From the NCBI GenBank assembly GCA_023374045.1, contig CM041780.1, positions 31,738,337-31,802,336 on the forward strand: 64,000 bases of DNA, in the 5' to 3' direction. Shown piece after piece: positions 1-12,526 of the stretch. Below the pieces are notes generated by a model. It was not told the DNA's origin, did not search any database, and saw only the letters and a list, made by a program, of their open reading frames with translations. The translations under genes were made by a program, and so were the position numbers. This stretch comes from Limonium bicolor. Lineage: Eukaryota; Streptophyta; Magnoliopsida; Caryophyllales; Plumbaginaceae. The first letter of the stretch is position 1; every line of letters starts with the position of its first letter.

Positions 1-416
1 TTTCCGAATCATCCTCTTTCATTTTTATTTGATTATAGCCGGAGAAAGCATCCAAAAAACTTAACACAGAACTCTGGGCAGTTGAGACCACCAATCTATC
101 TATTGATGGTAGAGGATAAAAATCCTTAGGACATGCCTTATTTAAATCTGTGAAATCCACGCACATTCTCCATTTTCCATTTGCTTTTTTCACCATAACA
201 ACATTAGCCAACCACCGTGGGTAAGCAACCTCCCTGATGAATCCGGCTTTAAGGAGTTTTTGGACCTCGGTTCGTGCGCCTAAATCTCTTTCTTCCCCTA
301 TTACCCTCTTCCTTTGCCGGACTGCCGGATGCTTAGGGTCTACTCTGAGCTCATGCCGGATAACGCTTGGGTCTATACCAGGCATCTCGTCCGTGCTCCA
401 AGCGAATGTTGCCCTT
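1..416 (-). pseudogene. Element A reverse transcriptase, N-terminal part
   Basis: RNA-dependent DNA polymerase start of a Ty3/Gypsy pol. On the minus strand one sees the Tat-type entry motif FAWSTDEMPGIDP, then VDPKHP, the RGF-like KLLKAGFIREV, WLANVVMVKK and the block MCVDFTDLNKACPKD with PLPSIDRLV. These are the fingers and palm entry motifs of Gypsy RT; the YVDD catalytic box would lie left of the window. A one-base frameshift near 410 separates this part from the upstream linker, so the polyprotein is not continuous. The B copy at 20933-21810 carries the same blocks. Confidence 0.88.
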
Positions 417-1293
417 CTCTCTGAGGGAGTCTTGGATTGTTCGACATTCCTCCTTCTCTTGATCCGGCCCCGGGGAAGAAGGTAACTTTCCCTTAAACTC
501 CTTGTCCGATCCCACAGTTTTGATCACTTCCTCACTAGGAAGGCTGTCCATGATGCGGACTTCACACATTCGTGCCATTTTTTGGCTTCTCTTATCGTAA
601 CCACCTTTCCACTTGAGGTTAAGTACTTCATTTTTAAGTGATGGGTGCTGTGAATGGCTTTGAAAGCGTTGATTCCTGGCCTTCCAAGGTACATGTTATA
701 CCGGAAAGACCTGGTACAATGAAGGCTGTGAGCTTTTCTGTCCTTCTTTCGTCTCCTTGCCCCAAGGTCATTGTGAAATCTATACTGCCGGAAGACGTGG
801 TAGAGACGCCTCCCACAAATCCCCCTAGAACCGCCGAATAGGGTTTGATCCGCTCTTCCGGCACTTCTAACCTCCTAACCGCTTCAGCAGATATGACATT
901 TGCTCCGGCCCCACTATCAATTAAAATTCCCTCCATCATTCGATCATTTACCTGTGCACGAATGACGAGTGGGTCGTTGTGGGGGTATAGTACTCCTTCT
1001 TCATCCTCGTCGGAGAAGAAAATTGTAGGAAAACTTTCCTTTTTGGCGCTCTCCGGGAGCTCTTGATGCACTTGATGAATGTGTCTTTTCCTTTCATTAG
1101 GGGTTAGCGGTCCTACTTCTGTTATCATCCCCACTGATTTGCCAGGATCAAGCCTGGGGTGGATCTCTTCCTCCTGTCGTCCTCGGGGTGTATTCTGGGT
1201 ACCACCTTGCTGGCCGCCGTATTGCCTTTGTGCTCCGGCCGCCTGCTTTCCCTTCCTCTTATTTTCTACAATGACTCGGAGCTCTTTGGCCAA
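417..1293 (-). pseudogene. Element A aspartic protease and linker to RT
   Basis: Retropepsin-type aspartic protease that would cut the Gag-Pol polyprotein. The catalytic motif IDSGAGANVI is seen at about 895-920, preceded by the acidic stretch DEDEEGVLYPHNDPLVI and followed by the flap-like block YSAVLGGFVGGVSTTSSG. A protease frame is open from 1293 to 634; a short linker frame (ARMCEVRIMDSL) follows at 578-351. Here the coding line runs straight through GMITEVGPLTP, at the point where B has a 202-bp intron. Compared with B the linker lacks roughly 100 bp and is frameshifted. Confidence 0.85.
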
Positions 1294-2510
1294 GGTAGCG
1301 CAGTTTACGGTCCGATGGCTGCGGTTCCCGTGATATTCACAGAATGCAACCGGAATTTCTCCCTGCGGCGGCCTCCTAGGCTGAGGAAGGTACCCCTCCC
1401 TTACTGCAGCAGCTTACTTCCCCGGATCTATGTAGACAATGGCTCTTGCCCCCTGGTGTTGTGCCCCTTAAGAGGAAGACCCGGCGGTAGATTTGCCATA
1501 GTATGGCTTGTACCTGGATCCTCCCTTTCCGGCGTTCCCTCTATACCCTTCTTTCTTTTCCGGCACCCCTGCGGCCTTGAAGCTGTCCGCTAGGCTCTTG
1601 GCCTTGTTTTCCGCTATCTCGGATTTCAAAAAATCATGGATCATTTCAGCTAACTCTCCATGAGTTTTCGGCGCCTTCGTTGCAATTTTTCCAGCCAGTC
1701 GGGGCTGAGCTAGGCCGTTTCCAAAGGCCTTAATCAAGATTTTTTCATCAACATCATCGATCTCTGCGACTTTCTTATGGAAGCGCTCGCTGTACTCCTT
1801 CACAGTCTCCCCTTTCCGCTGCTTGATGTCCATCAACTCTATTGTTTCTTTTTTGACCCTCTTACTCGCAGCAAAGTATTGCTGGAAATCCTCGGTCAAT
1901 TGCTTGAAGCTCGTGATGGACTGTGGCGGTCTTGTGGAGATCCATCCCAATGCTCTCTTTGAAAGCGTTCCGGGGAACAGATTGCAGAGGGCGAGGGAGC
2001 TAATCCCCTGAGTGTTCATGGCAAACATGAACTTTTTGATATGCTGGGCGGGATCTCCAGTCCCGTCATATTTCTCAATTGCCGGGGCGACAAAGTGCGG
2101 CGGGAGTTTTACCTTCCTTATTCGCTCCGAAAAGGGGTATAAGCTCATATCTATCTGATCATCTTCTTCCATCTCTTCTTCATCCGCAACTGAATCGCGC
2201 TTTCTATCCTTGCTTTCTTCCCCATTGCTGCCTCTGGAATCTCTGTTTTTCAATTGTTCAATTGCCTCCGTCATTTCGTCCCATTTTTTTGATATTCTTC
2301 ATCCCTTTGCATCAACTCCTGCTGCAAAGTCTCGTTTCCCTCTACGATTTTTTCGTCAATGGATCTGACCAACCCTTTCAGCATGTCTTCAAGATCTTTT
2401 TTGGAGATGGCCTCTGGCACTTCCGAACTCATTCCTTCCTCGGAGCGGTTGTTCGAGCGATCGTTCTCTTCGGTAACTTTCTTCAGTGCTTTCTTTGATC
2501 TCGGAGCCAT
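1294..2510 (-). pseudogene. Element A gag with zinc-finger end
   Basis: Capsid polyprotein of the Retrotrans_gag type. I start it at the ATG at 2510 (MAPRSKKALKK), which aligns with the B start at 18532. Recognisable blocks are DQIDMSLYPFSERI, YDGTGDPAQHIKKF, ALGWISTRPPQSI and ETVKEYSERFHKKVAEI. Near the end, at about 1300-1345, is a C-x2-H-x4-H-x4-C finger (FCEYHGNRSHRTVNC) typical of Tat Gag. A one-base loss in an A-run near 2280 separates the first 77 codons from the main block, and the frame breaks again near 1460, so the gene is dead as read. Confidence 0.88.
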
Positions 2511-2526
2511 CTCTCGTGTTTCGATC

Positions 2527-2583
2527 CTGCAAAAAACGTCATTAGTTACTTTAGGATTTCCACTATGAATCACCGTAGATTAC
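2527..2583 (-). other. Possible 5'-leader intron of element A
   Basis: Between the PBS and the gag ATG the minus strand has a donor-like GTAATCTA and an acceptor-like TTTTTTGCAG before GATCG. Element B has the same arrangement (GTAATCTG at 18442 and TCTTTTTCAG ending at 18502). At 57-61 bp both are short for plant introns, so this is only a suggestion. Confidence 0.3.
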
Positions 2584-2627
2584 TTCCCTGCTTCTAGGTG
2601 GTCTCGTGGTTGCTTCTTGCTGTTCGT

Positions 2628-2645
2628 TTCCCACAGACGGCGCCA
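2628..2645 (-). other. Element A primer-binding site
   Basis: The minus strand reads TGGCGCCGTCTGTGGGAA two bases from the LTR edge. Element B has the same 18 bases at 18379. A TGGCGCC start fits a tRNA ending in GGCGCCA; I cannot fix the tRNA species by eye. Confidence 0.9.
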
Positions 2646-2647
2646 AA

Positions 2648-3223
2648 TGAAACAGTGCACTAATCCTAATGCCACCAAGCTCGATCCCAATGCAACAGTA
2701 CATCTATCCTAGTACGACTCGATCTATCTTCTATCCTACCTTACCTGGTTTCGGACACAGAGTTTCGCGAAAGTAGAGAGGGAGAGAGAGAGCTTCTATT
2801 AGAATCGAATGCGAGTTTGATTGCCAAATACCACGTGTCTTATTTCATGGGGGTACACCCTTATTTATAGTTTTTTGGGCCTGGTCCCTTTGGTGCCAGC
2901 CTGTATTTTACATGTTTAAGTACAGTTCTACCCCCTCTTTAGAATCTTTGACCGACCACAAGCGGCTGGTCAGGTGATGCTCTGTTTTGCTTAAATCCCA
3001 TTTTCATCCGGCGCAGGCGGCCGGATGCTCTTCAAGCTTCTAATCTCATCCGGCCAAAGCGGCCGGATGCTCTATAAGCCTCTAATCTTATTCGGCCAAA
3101 GCGGCCGGATGCTTTATGTTTCCTACTTTGGTCCGGCGCCACTTCTTCCCTTCTCAACAATTTAAACACACAATGTCTGGACCTCAGGAAAATCTTTAGG
3201 ACATTCAGACCACACAATTAACA
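2648..3223 (-). repeat. Element A 5' LTR
   Basis: The LTR begins (plus-strand view) with TG at 2648 next to the PBS and ends with CA at one of the sites between 3215 and 3223. Only one LTR is in the window, so the outer edge is not proven. It contains several copies of a CCGGCC/GGCCGGATG core around 3010-3135 and a TATA box. Length about 570 bp, against 410-417 bp for B. Confidence 0.8.
2861..2870 (-). promoter_or_regulatory. TATA box of element A LTR
   Basis: Minus strand CTATAAATAA inside the LTR, at the place matching the CTATAAATAG of B. It probably marks the U3/R promoter that drives gag-pol transcription. Confidence 0.6.
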
Positions 3224-6200
3224 TACCGTTCACCGTGTAACTTGCTAGCTTGACAGTTCACGCTTTAGTAATCTCTTCCCGTACGCTGTTATATTTACAT
3301 GCAATACCGGGTAACGTTAATAAACTATTCACTAAGTATTACTGTACTGTCACTGTAGAACTAATACTCGTAGTATACTAACCCCGTATGTTCTTTATTT
3401 TCCCCTGTTATTTTACAGTGGTTCGAAGTAGTTTAACAGTTCATTATTTTATGTAATCTTACATGTGATAATGAATTTCTACCTTTTAGTATATTTCTAT
3501 TTCTTTAATCATATACTCATAATTGTTTCCACTTATTCTTTATATTATATCCTTTGGTTATTTTTATTATAACCACAATTATTTTACAAACTTTATGTTA
3601 TACTCCATAATATACATATTACTTAATTTTAATTCCTTTCTTTATTAAATTACAAAACTAACCTTATAATTTCGGTATTTATATTTTGGACACATTAACT
3701 ATTGTAATTTACCAAATAACCACATATATCTTTTCAGTAATTACAATTCAAATACTTAACTTTTATAAAGTACTAAGTGACCATATAACTTTATAATTTA
3801 CTAAATATCCATATTACTTTCGGTAATTACAATCTAATTTTTATAAATTATCAAATGGCCACAAATACTTCCGGTTTAAATATATATCTTTCCTTATTCA
3901 CAATTTAACCCCAAAACTTTATATAAGTTACATATTAACTTATAAACTATAGTTTTAATACTTAATTTTCTTAAATAGCCGTAATGGCCCTTATAATTTT
4001 ATTAATTATGAATTCGCCCCATGTACAATTCGGTTTTTCAAATAAACTTTCATAAATTACATTTTCACCCTATAACTTTTATAAACTTAATATTTTATGT
4101 CATAAATCATTTTAATCCAAAGTTTTTGGTTAACACTTGACCAAGACTTAATTTCATAATTAATACTTTAATATACCCTTAAAATCAATTGTAATACGGT
4201 TATACTTCTAGACTTTCCAACAATTACAAAATAGCCCCAAAACTTTATAAATTGTTATTTTAACACTTAAACACTTATTTAAATTCACCAAAATTTATAA
4301 TATTAATTCCCACCTTATATTATATCATAATTATGCCAAACAAACCTTTTAGTTTTTGGCTTTTATATTATGTTCACCAAACTTTTCAAAATTTACATTT
4401 TAGCCACATAACTTTATAAACTAGCCATTTAAATACTTGTAGCTATGTTTATTACTCCCAAAATTTTTATAATATAAGCTAATATACTTATATACTTCAA
4501 AAATCACCAAATAACCCATTTCATTCTCGGCTTTAACATATATTTACTATATGGTTTTAAAACTTGATTTAAACTTTATAATATGTATATATAAATGTAT
4601 ATAAGCCATATAACACTTCTAAAAATTATGCTAATGACTTAGAATGATTATAAAATCAAAGTAGAACATTTTATCTTTAAATATTTTGGCCTATATTTAT
4701 ATGTATCATGATTTATTTTTTTGTGACACACATTTATACCTTAAGGTAGTAATCTTACCTTATATGTTATAAATTATTTTCCTGACATTTTAACCCAATA
4801 TTTTCAGCCTTTATATTACTAAGGCTTATACATAACTTTTATACCAAAGTTTGAAGCTTAAATCAAACTTAAACTTATTAAACCTTAATTATAGAAACTT
4901 ACTCCTTAAATCAAGACAATTCTTGTACTTGATTTCTCCTTGAATTCCAAGCTCTTCAAATGCTATTTTGGTGAAGGGAATTCGTCCTCCTTGTATATAT
5001 TTAGGAGAACCAATTGTTAGACTTCTAACAAGGATTTATTAATAAGATTTGGAGTAGTAGTTTTACAAGAGTTTGCCTTAGGTATTTTTGGTACACCTTG
5101 GGATGATTGTAGATCCAAGTGTCCTTCATGAAATGATGAAGAGAATATAGATTTAGAAGCCTAGAATTTTCGAAATGATTTAGGTGTCTACTTAGGAATT
5201 TTCAACATGAAAATATACCTTAACTTGGTCTTGTTGTTCCTTGTGTTGTTGTTGAATCTAGATAGCTCCTTGTAACACTTATGCTTGGCGAATTCTTGTA
5301 GGTTTGCTAGGATTATTCTTGCTTCAAGACTTAGGAGATTTAACTAGGAATTTACATATAAATGATGTTAGAGCTTAAAACAGCATTAATGGAGCTTTGA
5401 AGCTCTAAGGAATGAACTAGCAAAGGAAGAAGAAAAGAGAGGAGAAGAGAATGCTTACCAATCGGCTGAAGTGGGCAAGGAAAGAATGACAAGCTCACCT
5501 AGGGAAATAAGGTAAGGCAAGGAAGGAATTCTTTTCTTCTTTTTGACACAATAATTGTTTAGTTTTTCCTTAGTTTATTGTTTGTTGTTTGGCTCCATAA
5601 AAATGCCCATAATTGAGGCTCACTTTCGGCTGATGACAAGGGAATACGAAGTCTTTGTTTGACAACTTGAAAGAGAAGAAGACAAAGACAAATGTAGGTA
5701 GGTGTTTGTCTTCTTTGAATTTTCTAAGCTAATTACCATGCTCATCTTTACTTCTTTTCTTGTGATTCTCGGCTGCATAAGGCTGTAGATGCCAATTGAT
5801 TTTGTTTGTTTTAAGACAAGAGAACATGCCTAGGTTGGTAGGTATCTTAGTTTAATTTTTATAAGGCAATCAAACCTCATTTTTCCTACATAAAATCGGC
5901 TACAATGTGCTGTATGAGATAATTGATTTTGTTGTATTAGGCAAGGGAATATACATAGTTTGGTGGCTATTTTATTTGACTAAGTAGACAGCAATCAATC
6001 CCCTTCCTTCCTGTATAAAATCGGCAGCCACATAAGGTAGCACATGGGCTGTTTTGTTTGTATACTAGCACATGGTATAAAGTAGATTCTAGGACTTACT
6101 TTTGCATTTTAATTTCAATGTTTTTATATAAGCTAATCTCTTCTTGTTTTTTTCTCTTGTAGGTATATGGTAATGGGGCTCTCCTTGACTGATTTTATTT

Positions 6201-8061
6201 GTCACATTATCACATGGTACATGATAAGGTGAGTCACCATTCCATAAGTCAATTTTTAAACCAAAACCAAGCTAAAACCACCCAAAATGGCGCATGCAAT
6301 AGGGAGTGAATGGGACTGGTTTTTAATTTAATTCCTGTCACACTATATTGTATTAAGACCATATTATAACATGTAATAGGTTCCAGCATTTATTTGGTAC
6401 ATTTATATCATGGTAAAAGATGAAAGTTCTAAGGTAAAAATGCTGATTTTAGGTACCTTTTTGATATAAAAATAGGCCCTGTTTGTGCTATATGTTTAGC
6501 ACTGGATTTAATTGATTTAGATGGTCAATTCCTCCCCATTTAAGATTATCAACTCGTGGCTCCTCAAAAGCTTCAAGGTAATTGCGTAAAACTCGTTTTT
6601 ATGAAATAGCATGTTGCTCATTCCAATTTAAACCAAGTCGTTTAGTGGTTTCTCCTTGACTTTCGTCAGTTTAGTACTTGTTTACTGTGGACTTTGTATA
6701 CTTAATTTGTGTGTATACGTAATGGCTCCAATGACCATTTTATTGTTGTTCCCTTATTTCTTTATGATATTTTGGCTCATTAGCCTTTTCGTTCCATATA
6801 TACATGCTTAAAGCACATTTTTTCTTTAAAGCACATTTTTATGCTTTAAGGTGCGTTTTCGGTTTAAACGCGAATTCCGCTTAATGCGTATTACTACTCT
6901 TAGAGATTTCACATTTGAAATCTCTTGGGAACTTATTGGTAGTTCCCTAATTTATTTGTGCTCTTTAAAACACCTTTTGCTCTAATTGTTCCTAAAGCAT
7001 GTTTTGGTGTAAATTGTTGTTTAACACTTCTTCTAATGTTTCTAAGGCACGTTCTAGCCTTAGTATATCCTAATTAGATAGTTCATTAATATATTAGGTT
7101 TGGGGTATTTGAGTTTCAAAGCCAGGTCGTGGTTGTTCTTTTATAGGCAAAGGAAAGGTAACTTAATAGTAAGATAAAGCTTAATATGATGACATGTCAA
7201 TACACCACCTATATACCTTTGTAACCCTTTATTTGAATAAGTAATGTGAACACATCTAAGGTCTAGGGAGAGCTAGGGGAGTTCGGCAGCTACAAGAGTC
7301 ATCATGAGCTGAAAATAAATCATGACAAGTAATAAATTACATTAAATGGCATTAAGTGTGGCCGGTTTCCTTAAGGCATGGTTTGGCTAGTGTGGCTGCC
7401 TCCTTGCTAGGTTTAATTTGTTAATATGTCCTACTAATGTTTAAGTGTAAGCGGAAGTGAATACACTTTTGGTTATAGCTCATTTAAGGAGCCACTTAAG
7501 GGTGTAAAGGAAATAAGGTGTTTTAAGTGTAATTAAGGAACATGTTGTTGTTCTTTGACTTAAAACCTAACCAATGAACTCATAACACTCTTACTTGCTT
7601 GCTATCTTGTGTGGATCCTACTGGACAACATGTTAACCAATCATTTCATGACACCTCGTGCTTCCTGACACCTCGTGCTTCCTGACACCTCGTGCTTAGG
7701 TTAACTAGGTTGCCACCTCATGCTTACTACCTACTAGGTCATCACCTCATGCTTAACAAGCTTCTTAAGGTGTTTATTAGAGAGAAAAGTGATTATGAAG
7801 GTGTAAAACTCACTATGGAGGCATTTTTGGCTACTAGGGATTTACCAGGTCTTCGAAGGAATTCCAAGGCTGCCATATTGAGTTACTAGGGTTTCCTAGG
7901 GTTTTATGAAGTATCCAATTCTTTTCTAAAGTTTTTAAGACCATTTCCATGATTTCTAGGACTTTCAGGAACTACGGTTCTAGCATTTCTAGGACTTCTA
8001 GGAATTAGGGTTGATAGTGTTTCCGGGATTTTAGGGTTTCCTCATAAGTTAGGGTATTTCA
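3224..8061 (-). repeat. AT-rich old long-LTR sequence (element G and perhaps a second remnant)
   Basis: About 4.8 kb without a credible gene. The right edge at 8061 ends GGGTATTTCA and is followed by a polypurine tract and hairpin, so it is the start of a minus-strand 3' LTR. A similar but worn edge (TTTGGGGTATTTGA) lies at about 7100-7114, preceded by sequence like the last 350 bp of the E LTR, so two LTR ends may be stacked here. The part 3480-4800 is very AT-rich, with recurring pieces such as AACTTTATAAA and AAATGGCCAC. I see no second LTR copy to confirm the left edge. Confidence 0.55.
7649..7755. repeat. Short tandem repeat, 17-bp unit
   Basis: Three adjacent units of TGACACCTCGTGCTTCC (7649-7699, the last with two changed bases), followed by looser copies of CACCTCATGCTTA up to about 7755. 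No function is apparent. Confidence 0.8.
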
Positions 8062-8098
8062 TCATCCCCTCCTAAACAAAGCTTCATCCCCGAAGCTT
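8062..8098 (-). promoter_or_regulatory. G terminal polypurine tract with hairpin
   Basis: The minus strand reads AAGCTTC-6 nt-GAAGCTT (8079-8098), then TTTAGGAGGGGATGA directly against the LTR start TGAAATACCC. The purine run is the expected plus-strand primer site; the hairpin before it is shared in form with C, E and F. Confidence 0.75.
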
Positions 8099-8321
8099 AA
8101 GCTTACCACAAGACTCAGTAATACAACAAAACATTAACCACCTATGCAAAAATCTCACTTATGCCATAAATAATATTATCACATAAAATAATGATTCTTA
8201 ATAACTTAAGCTAAAACATGCTTCCAAGATTTTGAAACATACCAGAGCACACATTACCAAGAAATCATCAAACAATTAATTTAAGTTATGATCTCATTAC
8301 TGCTCTAGTTTTATCTTATGC

Positions 8322-8357
8322 GCTCCCCTCCTTAAAAGAAAGTTTCTCCTGAAACTT
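8322..8357 (-). promoter_or_regulatory. G inner polypurine tract with hairpin
   Basis: The minus strand reads AAGTTTC-AGGA-GAAACTT (8340-8357), then TTTTAAGGAGGGGAGCG. It is a second copy of the terminal module, placed inside the element. Confidence 0.7.
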
Positions 8358-10849
8358 GATAACTAACCTCAACCAAAGTGACATCTTGGATCCCATGATG
8401 ATTCCAAAGTACCTTTATCATTTATAGTGTCTTTCCTCTGGTTATGTGAAATACCCCAAACCTTGATATGTTGTTAAACATTTAAACTATGGTATGTAAA
8501 GGCTAAAAAGTGCCTTAGAAACCTCAGTGAACAATTTAAACCATAGTAAAATGCAATAAAGCAGTAAGATACAGTTTGAGCAAAAACATGCTCTAAGCTT
8601 GGAGTGAACTTGGTTAGGACCCAAAGAGCCTACCAAGACTTAATAATATTCAATTATGATTTAATAAGGCTAATTAAGTCCTTAGGAAACCTTGGTAGAC
8701 AATTAAACCAAACAAAACACAAATAAATGCCTTAAAGTCAATATGGGCAAAAATGTGCTCTAAGCTTGGGATAAATTTGTATAAGACCTAAAGGTCATAC
8801 CTATACCTTATAAATATGTTAATGAACATATTAAATCAATTACCAAAGAAAACCAAGCTTGAAAACAAGTTAAAACAAAATGTGCTTTAAGGAGCCTTAA
8901 AGCACATTTTTGAAAAAAATTGCCTTGTAAATGAGTTTTGAATGGCTAAATGTCCATCATTACTCTTTAATTAACATGTGTACTACATAGTATCACATTT
9001 GGAGGTCTAAGTCAATGGGAAATCAAAAATTTCACAAGAATGTGCCTTGTTTTTGTGAATAGTAACCAAATATGCTAGTTTATGACATAAGTCAATATAA
9101 GTAAGTTAATTGGTCAACAAAGACCAAACTACCCCTAAGTAGATGATGGGGGCCGGTTTTTCATGTGTGACTCACCACACTTGACCAATCAAATAACTAA
9201 GGAAAGTAATAAAGCAAAAGAACTATTTACTTTTAAACATAAATATCTTAATAAAGTGTACCCTCTCACCTCATTCTCTTATTCTCCTTCACTCACCATC
9301 GATTTCATCATCTTCTCCCAAGCTCCATCGGTTTTTGCTACAGCAAACCACACCATCTCCAACTTCTATAGCTTGTTACTTCTAGCTCCATGATCCAAAT
9401 TCAATTCTAAGACCATATTTGTCTTAGTTAGGCAAAGCTCTACACTTCTATCTTTTCAAATCTTCAAAAGCCTCATTTCGGTGCCATGGAGATTCACCAT
9501 GTAAGGAGCTTCAGTCTATATTTGTGCCTTGTTGATCACCCTTGCTTCAAGGTAAGGAAAGCCCAATGAAAACTTCATTTCCTTCACTTTTGTTGTTGAC
9601 CAAAATTCACCATGTAATGGTGTTTTCTCTTGCTCATTCATAGCTCATTCCAATCATTCAAGGTCTTGGTGGGAACCTCTCTTGTTACATATTCAAGTTC
9701 TCTTTCAAATTCAAAGGTAAATATCATTTTAGTGTATTAAAACACTTATGTTAAACTAGGGTTTGTATATGAGTTTAAGTATGAATTCTTAAGCTCATTA
9801 CCCTTATATGTATATTGATTAGAAAGTTGACAAGTGATCAAACTCCTTGCTGATTTCGGTACAAGGAAACAAGAAAGAAGTTTATGAGGAAAAGAGGTAA
9901 ACAAACTATCTCAATGTAGTTTAAATGCCTTAGGAAAAATGAGCTTGATTTGCTTGATAAAAATACCTAAGGAGCCAATAGTAATGACCTAGTAAAATGC
10001 TCTCAAGGAAACTATTAAAGGGCATATGGTTGTTGTATGTATAATTGCAGGTCAAAGGCATTATTTATGTGGGAAATTCATGTTTAAGTTTTATGCAATT
10101 TAAGGGCCTAAGAGCCATGTTATTTAAGGGCCTAAGTGCCAAGCAATTTAAGTTTATGCACTATTGTGATGTAGTGTAGTTAAGGATTAGATGTGTGTAA
10201 AGAACATTCTTTGTAAAGTGAGTGTCTTGGATGGTTAAGGAGGAAAAACAATATGTTTGTGTGTAAGGAATGTGCATTAAGTGATTATGTGTTTTGGTTG
10301 TAAAGGGTGAAAACCTAAGTGTTTGTGTGTGAGAATACTCTTGATGGATTTTATGGTGTTCTTGATGTCTAATGGTGAAAGTATGTGCTTTGGTATAGAA
10401 TGTGCTAGAAAGAACCCATGTCAAATTTAGATAATGTATAAGAAGTATAAGTGTTTTTAAAAAGAGTTTTGGTGAGTTTGGAAGTGTTGAGAATGATTAA
10501 GTGTTTTACTAGGGAAAGAAAGGTGCATTAAGGTGTTTTAGAAGGCAAAAAGGATTTAGTCATTATCTTGGAAGTTCTAGAAATCCAATGGGTGTTTTGG
10601 GATGTACTAAAGTCTTGGAGGAGTTTGTTAAGGTTTAGGTAATGTTGATGTACAAGGAGGAAATGATGTTTAGGTAAGGAAGATGTTTGAACTTGTGAAG
10701 AAAATTCTTGGAAGGATATAAAGTATTTGGTGGGCTAAATAATGTGTGGGGACATGCTATAAACCTAAGGGGGAAATACTATAAGTGTTGAGCATTTAGG
10801 CAAGAAATGAGTAAGTGTTTAAAGGTATAGAAAATGGAGTTTTGGGCAC

Positions 10850-11099
10850 GTCCGAACTACCGTCCGAACAAGGACGTTCGGACATGCCCTGTTGCGCGTA
10901 AGTCTTCTAAGCCTCGACCAGTGTCTGAACTACCGTCCGAACATGGACGTTCGAACACACCTATCTCTATATTCTGTTTTGGCCTCGAACAGAGTCTGAA
11001 CTTGGGAAACTCGGACGCATGTTCGGACAGTTGTCTATTTACACCCATTTTAGCCTCGAACAGTGTCCGAACTTGGGAAGTCCGGACACAAGTTCGGAC
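10850..11099 (+). repeat. D LTR inverted-repeat array (GTCCGAAC type)
   Basis: Four units start at about 10850, 10923, 10994 and 11064, so the period is about 70 bp. Arms read GTCCGAAC and GTTCGGAC, some with one mismatch; the last has an 11-bp arm (GTCCGAACTTG with CAAGTTCGGAC). A TATA-like GTTATAGGATG follows at about 11130. Confidence 0.85.
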
Positions 11100-12526
11100 A
11101 AGACGCTGTATGGACCAAAAACATTGTTTAAGGTTATAGGATGATGGGGATTATTAAGTAATGATGTTATAAGATTGTTAAGGACATGTTAAGTGAGTTA
11201 TAATGACAATTTAGTGGGGGAAAAGTTGTATTAAAATGTAAAAGTAAAACAAGTTAAAATGTGAAGTTATTTAACTAAGTTAACGGGGATAAGTTATGAG
11301 CATTAGACTTTAAACAATCATGTTACCCCGATGTTAATAAAAGTACATGTAATATTATCAGTTGTTCGAGAATTGCTCGAGGAACATAAGTGGACATGAT
11401 AGAGTGGACCCCGGTGACAGGTATGGTTTTCTTGCAACCTGTGTCCTACCGGATTACACTGGCTTGTATGCCAATGTGTTTTTCTGTATGTTTACCACGT
11501 TGTAAGATAAAACATGTAAATTGTTTACAGTAATTCATATATGTGGCGTGTTTAGTTCCGATACCATTTAACCTCGAAAGTGTTAAACTTAGCTAACTGA
11601 GTCTAGGGTCACATGAGAGATTGGTATTTGGAATTTAACGACCCGAACCATGGGACGTTCTAACCACGGCTATGCGTGTGTTAATTGTGTGATATTTGTG
11701 TGTGTATGTAAGGACCTCCCTCGTATGTTTAACCCAGTTGTGATACTATAAGGTGTGTGGATGTGATAGACTCCGTAGTGGGGCTCTAACTAATATCTAA
11801 AAGTAAGTATGTACTAACAGGGGTGAGGAATCCGGTTAGGCCGGTCGCGCGTTGTTTGGGAGTGGGTATCCTTTTTAGCCTTACCCTCCTCTCTGTTATG
11901 GTTGTTTCCCTCACGGGTTATGATCTCCCATTAGCTTACTCCAAAGCTTAGCTATTTTGACTGATGATCGGTTTAGGGGGAACATGTGTTTGTGTGGTGT
12001 GTTTGGGTCACTAAACCCGAACCATATTAACTTAAGTTACTCGTCCGACTATTAGGACGGTAATGAGTGTTGTATAACGAGTTTATCATGAGGGTGACAT
12101 CATTCTCTAGGTTCACCAGTGAATTAATTATGTTTCGGTCGGTTCCTAAGAGAACCGTTCCCATTATGTTATGTATTGTTGTTATACTGCAATTCCCATT
12201 GCGATGTTGTGATGTGCACGTTGAAACGTGAAAAGTGTTGTTATGTAGTGTATGTATATGTTGTGAAATGTGGAGTATGTTGTTCATGGATATGAACCCC
12301 AGTTTGTGATAAGAGACGTTTAAGGATAAACACTCTAGGGGTAATGAACACCATGAGTGACTTATCAAGTAAGGATGTGTTATCTGTTCGTTGAGCCCAT
12401 TGAGGTGGAATGTTATGTGTTGTGTGTTTATAGTTTACATGCATGATTCAAATATAATCAACCGCATGCTAAGACGACAATTAGTTGTGCGTGGCCCGGT
12501 AGCACTCGGGCTGCGGGATTGCCATA

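Larger units (their letters stand above)
1..3223 (-). mobile_element. Element A: Tat-like Ty3/Gypsy retrotransposon, 5' part
   Basis: Read on the minus strand this gives 5' LTR, primer-binding site, gag, protease and the first part of reverse transcriptase; the rest lies left of the window. Gag and pol match element B closely, so A and B are two copies of one family or of close sister families. The coding part is broken by one-base frameshifts (near 2280 in an A-run, near 1460, near 410) and by a deletion of about 100 bp between protease and RT relative to B. The outer LTR edge is placed at 3215-3223; the flank beyond it contains ACCGTTCACCG, also found inside the E LTR at about 43557, which suggests that A landed in a long LTR of the G/E type. 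The TSD cannot be checked because the other end is outside. Confidence 0.9.
8062..8446 (-). mobile_element. 3' internal end of element G, cut by D
   Basis: This non-coding piece lies between the G LTR edge (8061) and the D LTR start (8447). It carries two hairpin-plus-polypurine modules about 260 bp apart, the spacing also seen in E (46510-46807). The remainder of G should continue beyond D, outside the window. If so, D inserted in the internal region of G; the bases before D (TTATG, 8442-8446) would be the TSD. Confidence 0.65.

Noticed and set aside
7100..7114. A true LTR terminus at TTTGGGGTATTTGA
   Set aside because: It lacks the final CA and any polypurine tract after it; I keep it only as a possible worn edge within the 3224-8061 block.
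10161..10424. 87-residue minus-strand open frame in the D LTR
   Set aside because: His/Thr-rich low-complexity translation of a GT-rich strand; not conserved in C.
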